This document shows positions 57,182 through 64,000 of a stretch of DNA of 64,000 bases, piece after piece. Within the stretch, counting starts at the first letter, position 1. Each line of letters begins with the position of its first letter. The position numbers and the translations under genes were made by a program. Source of the DNA: Malachius bipustulatus (taxonomy: Eukaryota; Arthropoda; Insecta; Coleoptera; Melyridae); assembly GCA_910589415.1 (NCBI GenBank), contig OU342637.1, positions 29,418,162-29,482,161 of the forward strand. The letters are read 5' to 3'. The notes under the pieces are model-generated. The model made no database searches and had not been told where the DNA came from. It saw only the letters and a program-made list of their open reading frames with translations.

Positions 57182-60100
57182 ATAAATCCAAAATCCGCCC
57201 AGTTTATTCAAGATTTTCTAGTAATCTATAGAATTGTGTTTTTTGTGAAATTTGGTTCATACATTTTTATTTTTATTTCCACCAGTGGCGTACGTGCGAC
57301 ATTTTCACTGAATATTTTTAAGGATAAAAGTGATATCCGCCACTACTTTTGATTAAATAAAAATTATTTTAAAAATCCTCACTTATCGCAAATAAATGAG
57401 AGCGGCCTGTTAAAAATATAATTTTATATGAAAAACCAATACATTTTTTCTCGAAACTTCAACACCCAGTACTTAAAAAGTTAAGCCGCTTCCGAGACAT
57501 GTTCATTTGAAATTTTTTATATAACAGCCCCAGGAATCACATCCTTGAATTTCATCACATTGTAACTACCAATCGGTGTTAAAGCAGTTAGCGAAAGTAA
57601 ATTTCACTTTCATCATTTACAAGATTGAAACAGCTATCGACCTCTCTTTTCCAGCGACCATACTTAGAAAATCGAGTCCTGTTTATGATTCCATAATCAG
57701 TAGATCCCGTGTAACAAGCGAATAGTGACCTAAAATGTGTGTAGATTTTTACAGAACGGTCATGCGCTAAGAAAATCCACCATTATGATCAAAAAATATG
57801 GAACGTGACGCGAATTTCTGATAGGTCAATTAAAATCACCTGAGGTGGGAACGGTTATTTGCTGAAGATGATGAATTAAGGAAGCAGGAACAGCAGCGAG
57901 AAAGAATAAGAAAGAACAGCGAGGCCTCTCTCTCAACAACAGCGAGAACAGCGAGAATATCTCGAAAAAATGGAAATCTTGCGTTACCTCTTTAGGGGCC
58001 CAAGTACCGGTTACCTTTTATCTTATCTACCCGTGATTTATCGAGTGAGCCCGAACTATCTCTTTAACGCTACACAGAAGAAATCGAAAACCCGCATTCA
58101 ATAAAATGAGCGAACTATAAAAATCGCGACATCGGCCATTTTGAATTTCCTTTATCTACACCTGTGAACTCTCCGGTTTTTACGACGATAACTACCTTAA
58201 AGTGCAACGCCTCTTTAATTAAAGCGGTTCGAATTATCTTAAACATATAGACACCAGCCGTTTTTCAATAATAAAAATAAAAAAATGATTCCAATCTATG
58301 AATCGGCTCAATGCAGAAGGTAACCATTAGGTTACCGTCTCGGTTACTGTATTAACAGACGCCGGTTTTACATCAAAAATCCTGTAAGTACGCCAAGCTT
58401 TGCTTATTTTCCGGAAGCTGAGCCCGAAAGAGAAAAGCCGGCGAGTAAAATAAATGATCAATAACGTTCAACCTAATTTTTTTTTTCTCAAATTTTGGTC
58501 CCAGTTCCCAGATAGAAGTGAGATTTATGAAATATTGATATTTAAATAGTGATGTCTCGCAATAATTAAATTGCCTTGTTTTTTTCTAAGATCACAAATT
58601 TTGTGAAACGACGGCAGAGTTAACTCAGCTAAGGTTGATAATTGAAACTGTACCATGAAATATTGAAATATTTAGTTTGAGATATTTCCATTACTCTTTT
58701 ATGAAATAGAAAATTTATTTGTCCTCCAATCTACATAATGATGTGAATATAATTATTATTGAACTCAAGGCTTTTTCGAAATAGGGATAACCAAGACTAA
58801 AATAGTCTAGAAAAATAGAAACGCAAATTTTTTGATTCTTTTTTATAGCTCAGGATATCATTTAGGAAACGTCAAAATTCTAAATTAAATAAAGCATCTG
58901 GCATCCCACTCTATTACCTTTATCTCTATTTAATTACCACTTTTAGGTAGTAGAGAGTTTCACATAGTGCAGGAATTTGGCGCCTAATTTGAACTCTCTA
59001 CGTCGGTGTGTGTGAGAAAGAGAAGAATTGTATCTTTTCATAATTTAATTACCTCTTATCTTGTACCGATATCTTATCTCTCTCTTACCTAGATACCTTA
59101 GCGATGCCTTCTCTTTACTTTTTCGTACTCACCCCCCCCCCCCTCTCTATAACATCATCAAAAAGCACCCTGAATATTTTACTTTGTGTGAAATGTTCAT
59201 CAGGTATTTCCAAAGAAATAATTTATCTTGCTTTTGACAGTGCTCACAGTAAAAATAAATTTTATATAAGTCTTATTTAAAAAATGAAACTACAAATATC
59301 TGTAAAAATTAGTTTTCTCCAATTATTAACGCTGGTTTACATTGCTTGAACGTAATGATCCTTCGCAGTTTTAATTATGTAAAAATCTCCAGGCGCCTAA
59401 CCCCGACAATATTTTATACAGCATCAACTTGGGACTATTTTTATTTTCTCCTCTAATAAGTTGCGGAAATTTTGTTTCAAAGGAATCAGAGAGTCTTAGT
59501 TAATTCCTACGACTTTGCGTTGGGTTTTATCTGCTTTTACTGCTTAAAGGCGTAAACGCTGAAAGGAAGGAATAATCCTACCCTCGCAGTGATATATGTG
59601 TCTCGTTAGAGAAATCTCAATTACAGCACGTTAAAACACTCATTTTTTCAGCTCCAGATCTTTCTTAGCTTCTTGTTTCCAACTTCTCTCCGCTAAGAAC
59701 CTTATTATTACTTTAGAAACTGCACATACGATTTAATTATGTACTGCAATATATGAATCGTAATGATTCCTTACTCGTACTTAGGTAGGTATTTAAATTA
59801 GCGCCTTTCATTCGGCATATTTCCAAATTAAAACCGGCTTCATTCAACAAAAGGAATACTCACGTTTAATTTAATATCGAAATGGTGACACTTCACTAAT
59901 TCTCAACCTTGTCGCTGTCTGCCGTTTGGCATCTCAACATCAATCAGATCTTCAATTTAAAGGAGGCCATACTTATCCAAATTTCCTCTTAACTATATAT
60001 GACATGTTTTTTTTATTATATTTAATATCTCTTCTTATTGTGTGCGAGAAATTAACATTTTCCTGGATGTATTTTCCAATATGATTCCAGGGTTGATCAA

Positions 60101-60999
60101 AAAGTATAAAGTGCAAGATAAAAAGCCCCGGGAAGAGAGAAAAAATTGGAAAGGTTGGTACTTAGGAAATTAAGTGAATATAATCCCTCTTCTGTTATTA
60201 AAAGCTAAACTGTTCCTCATATTGCGGTCATCTACGATGAGATACTGTGTTGAAACGATCAAGCTGCAATTGTTGTAAGGCTCATTTTCTTCTTTTAGTA
60301 GCTCATGGCAGTTTTTATGCTGCAAAAATGATAAGTAATTATTGTAGATCCCCAACAATTACTTGTCATGAACTCAGCAGATAACGTACACCGAAAGAAT
60401 TAAAACTAAACGTGTGTGATCACTTTTATTCTCCGTCCTCCCTATATCCCTTTCGTTAGAAAGATTAAATTCAATTCAAGAAGCCGCTTGGCTTTTCTGC
60501 AAAATAGAAATTGCAATATTAGGGTAGAACACAATATTTCTCTGGCGTTTCGAAGAATCGTCATAAATTTTTCCTTTAACGTGTCGACCCAACGGTGTAA
60601 TTTCATTAAAAACTAAAATTGCTTGCAGCGAAAAAGCAATTTGTTGTTCTCGCCTGATAAATCATTTACGAAACTCAAAGATTTATTGTTTTAAAATTAA
60701 CGCTTTGTAAATAATACTAAATTTGCGTTTACAACCTTCTCCTGCCTTCCAATATAGGTAAGTATGTCGTTAAAATTAAGAGACGACAGAGTTCCTAGAT
60801 CAATATTAGATTTTTTTAAGATTTTTCTAAACGAATTCACTACATTAAGTAAAACTTCGCTTTTGAGCAAGCCCAATTTCAAGCAAGCCCAATTACGTGA
60901 GAGGGTAGACCATCTGATTTTTGAGCCGTGCATGTAAAGCTGGCACTCCAAAGTCAAGTTCTTTCAGTATAGTTCTATAGTTCTGAGAGGGGTGCAGCA
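57182..60999. other. Intergenic DNA, no gene recognised
   Basis: Contains a CCAGTGGCGTACG transposon-like end at about 57281 without a partner that I could find, and a C run at about 59131-59143. No coding region is supported. Confidence 0.4.
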
Positions 61000-63900
61000 A
61001 TAGTTCTCAAGCCCAAATATTTTTTTAACAAAAAAGGGGTGCTAACTTTTCCCCGCAACCCAAATGATTGAGAGTGCAACAGTTCCCGGGTGCCAGAATG
61101 AGTGCTGCTAATTTGGGTAGGCATTGTACTTTTCTACCGCCGTAAGCGAGTAGTACGTCGCTAAACTTACGAGTACGCTTGGAACTGTTATTTACTGAAC
61201 AGCGCTCTTGAGTTCCAACTCTCAAAGACTGAACTCTGCAATAGAAGTCAAACAGAAACAAGGCTGCCCGTTTTGCTTGCTTATTCGCACCCACGAGACC
61301 GCCAGGGTTGCCTAAGACGCTTTGGAACTGACTTGAAGCGCGGAACTCTTTGAATTTTCACAGCACCTGATACTTGGCTGTACTTTGGCTGTCCTGTTTC
61401 CCTGGGGGCTCAATACACCCGCCAAAGAGATGAAACGCTCACCGGTCAGTTACGCTCGCGCAACTCTACCTGTAGGCCCGATGCGTGGTACATCCACCGC
61501 GGGGCGTCGATTCCTGCGAGGCTCAATACACCTGGGAGGAGTTGAATACTTGATGATCAGTACCCAAACAAGCAATTTCCGTTCTTCGGGGTGATAAGGC
61601 CGCTTTCGCCGCCGCAAAAACTCTGGTTTCCTGCTTTGAACTGATTAAATTAAATAAATTGTCTCTAATTCAGTAACTAATAATGAACGAAAGCCTCGCA
61701 TGTTTTCATGTCCTAGTTTTAAATTGAAGCGGTAGTATTACAAAACTAGTTAATAGTTGGATATACTTCTATAAGTATAGGCTAATAGTTTCAATCAATA
61801 TCTTATCCCTTAAAATATCTATAAGTGTATTTTTCTCGCTTTTGATTAACTGGCATTCTCAGGAAATTCTAGTGCATCATCAGCGAAAAAACGCCACGTT
61901 TTAACACAAGAAGAGCATGTAATGGTGTATAATCTGGATAAGGGTCATATCAAAATTGACTGAGTGAATTAAGACTTGCAGAAAAATTGAGGTTTTAAGA
62001 AAAAGTCAGCGACTATAATAAATTTAAATATTACAACTTTATCCCGAGATGAAGTTACGAAGCAAAGAAAAACACGCCAGTTTTCTGATGAGCATATTGA
62101 ATTTGCTGTTACGTTTATTGAATGACGGCAAGCATGACGTTAGGGCTAAGAAGGATATTCATCATATAGAAACAGGAAATTCAGGCAAACCGTGTCAAAT
62201 TAAGTATTTCATTGCTGCTTGTTTAGGCCTGGATAAGTTTGAACTTCCACGACTTATTTATAAATGATTCATAAACGGACCAAACTAAGTTTAAAGTGGA
62301 TTTAATTATAATATAATTGGCGAGTCGTAGATAGATAAAGCAAACATGCCATATAAACGCCCTGATTAGGTTCGAAAGGGATGCCGTGATTAAAGCACAT
62401 AACTTAATTTCAACATGCTGCTGTGCTGCCTGAAATTCAATTAAAATTCGGCAAAAAAATTTCTAACTACCTACTTAATTGAATAGTTTTCGTATAAGTC
62501 CATAGCTACGAGATGTATGTATGATGCTACGAGATATTTGAGCACCTCTCTAGACCACAATTATGAAATTACATACATTTTATTTATACCTTTACATCTC
62601 GACGAGGCTACCAAAATTGAATGAACCTGTAACGAATTTATGAAACTCTATATGAAAGGATTTATTTTATATACCCAACCTACATTCAGAAAGCTCCAGG
62701 GGTAAAATATACAGAGTCTAGGTCTGTCCATGATTAATAGGAACTTAAAAACTCACATAAAGAAGAAAATTGTTTGTTAATCATTAGTGTATTTCATAAA
62801 TTTTATTATTAAGCAAATTTCGAAACAAAAAACTTCATTCAGGTAGATAAAGTGTAAGGAAAAATAATGAAGCACCTTTAGAACGCACCTGCTACGTTTC
62901 ACCCCAAATTACTGAGCTGTGATAACAACCGTTCATGATCTGAAGAGTCGACTATTCCGTTCTCCTAGATTCGTTTGTCTGGCGTGCTGAACCATTTCAT
63001 TAATTAGCGGACCTGAAGCAGGGAGTCGTTTATTGAATTCGTTTTTCCTTCATTGATGTGGTTCATTTTGAGACGCGAGTCTAGGGATCGCGTATCGCGA
63101 AGACATCAAATAATGAAGTCATATAGATGCGTGTTGATTTATATACAAAAAAGTAAATATCAAAAGAAATCTACTCTACAAAGCGATATTTTTGGCCTCT
63201 TGATGATAGATTTGTTTCACATGTTACACGATACCTACTCCTAGCAGCGGGCATATTTTATTGATTCAGCTTTATAAATCATCCTAATCAGATAAGCGGA
63301 AATCGAAGGCCTTACATGTCTCCCATGAGCCCCAGGACAGATTTATTCAAGGAATGAAAACATTCCCTACACCCAGGCTACTCCTGTGGAAACTTAATTT
63401 CTACCAAGAATAACAAGCCAGTGAGTGGAATTGCTTTTGCAATACTGCAAACTTCATTACAAACCAATATCGCCAATTTCCGGCATTGAACTGAACTTTC
63501 TCTGCCTGTCTGTCAAGAGCTATATTAACTGCGAAGGGATGAATAATTGGATCAAGTACTGGCGTTTAAGAAGCTCCTTGATTAATACGGGTTAAATGGG
63601 AGATGTGTACAGTCGTCTTTGGTTGAAATAAATTCACTCCGTTTGAAGAGGGGCTTATTGAATTATTATTAGTCCTTAGATGTAGGTATAATACTAATCA
63701 TTATATCTTACTTTTGTGTAGTTTGTATTGAATTGTACCTACCTACCTACGAACTTAATAGGATGAAACTCGATAAAATGAAAAATTCAATCAATCAAAC
63801 TGATTTCTAAGGGAATCAGAGATATAAATTTCGGGCAATATAATTTTCTTCAATTATTGATTAATATTGTTATGAGATTTAAAGTATACGATTCATTAGG

Positions 63901-64000
63901 TTTTTATTATGGATCCGCGTCTTCTTCCGTTCGTTATCTAACTCTCTAAATTATTAACAGATGAATTGATTATTAAAATCAATTTTAATAAAGAGGGAGA
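61000..64000. other. Intergenic DNA, no gene recognised
   Basis: A more GC-rich patch at about 61280-61620 has short open frames on both strands but no recognisable domain or splice pair. The frame at 62049-62267 (DIHHIETGNSGKP) vaguely recalls a gypsy-type pol segment, but the match is too weak to call. Nothing else is seen. Confidence 0.35.

Noticed and set aside
62049..62267. Possible gypsy pol fragment (DIHHIETGNSGKP)
   Set aside because: The resemblance to the protease-RT linker of gypsy elements is only a few residues, with no flanking pol sequence.

Overview
The window is AT-rich animal DNA, almost certainly from an insect. It has one spliced host gene with short GT-AG introns and a great deal of transposon sequence: a BEL/Pao element, Jockey/I-like LINE tails, many CAGGGTG-ended fold-back MITEs, and hammerhead-ribozyme repeats of the metazoan retrozyme type. 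I cannot name the order or species from sequence alone.

Layout. 1-4185 is noncoding with a decayed LINE reverse transcriptase (about 2330-3140). 4186-9942 holds the last five coding exons of an NRAMP/Malvolio-type divalent-metal transporter on the + strand; the N-terminal exons lie outside the window or were not recognised. 10830-18000 is a thicket of nested fold-back elements. 19942-20644, 29409-30061 and 30243-30738 are 5'-truncated LINEs, two of them with clear target-site duplications (TSDs). 26355-26989 is a solitary 1.4-unit retrozyme with one hammerhead ribozyme and a 14-bp TSD. 31424-34642 is a non-autonomous terminal-inverted-repeat element stuffed with two abutting MITEs. 36546-37645 has a tRNA-like sequence followed by a long inverted repeat.

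The centrepiece is 38597-43258: eleven near-identical 423-bp units, four on the - strand and seven on the + strand, meeting head-to-head around a 9-nt spacer and bounded on both sides by (TA)n. Every unit carries a complete type I hammerhead self-cleaving ribozyme. The solitary copy at 26355-26989 is a diverged relative that keeps the ribozyme fold and a 14-nt hairpin at almost the same distance upstream of it.

43410-48802 is a non-autonomous LTR element with two identical 228-bp LTRs, a 4-bp TSD, no gag-pol, and two internal minisatellites. 50998-57176 is a BEL/Pao retrotransposon on the - strand with identical LTRs and a 5-bp TSD. It has a long open gag-pol frame from which the RNase H core and integrase core have been lost, and a 516-bp solo LTR has landed inside its 5' LTR. 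57182-64000 shows no recognisable gene.

The metal transporter is the only host gene I can support. The rest is a record of recent retrotransposition: cellular machinery supplied in trans (Penelope-like or other reverse transcriptases, autonomous BEL and other LTR elements) would be needed for the retrozymes and the two defective LTR elements, and none of it is encoded intact here.
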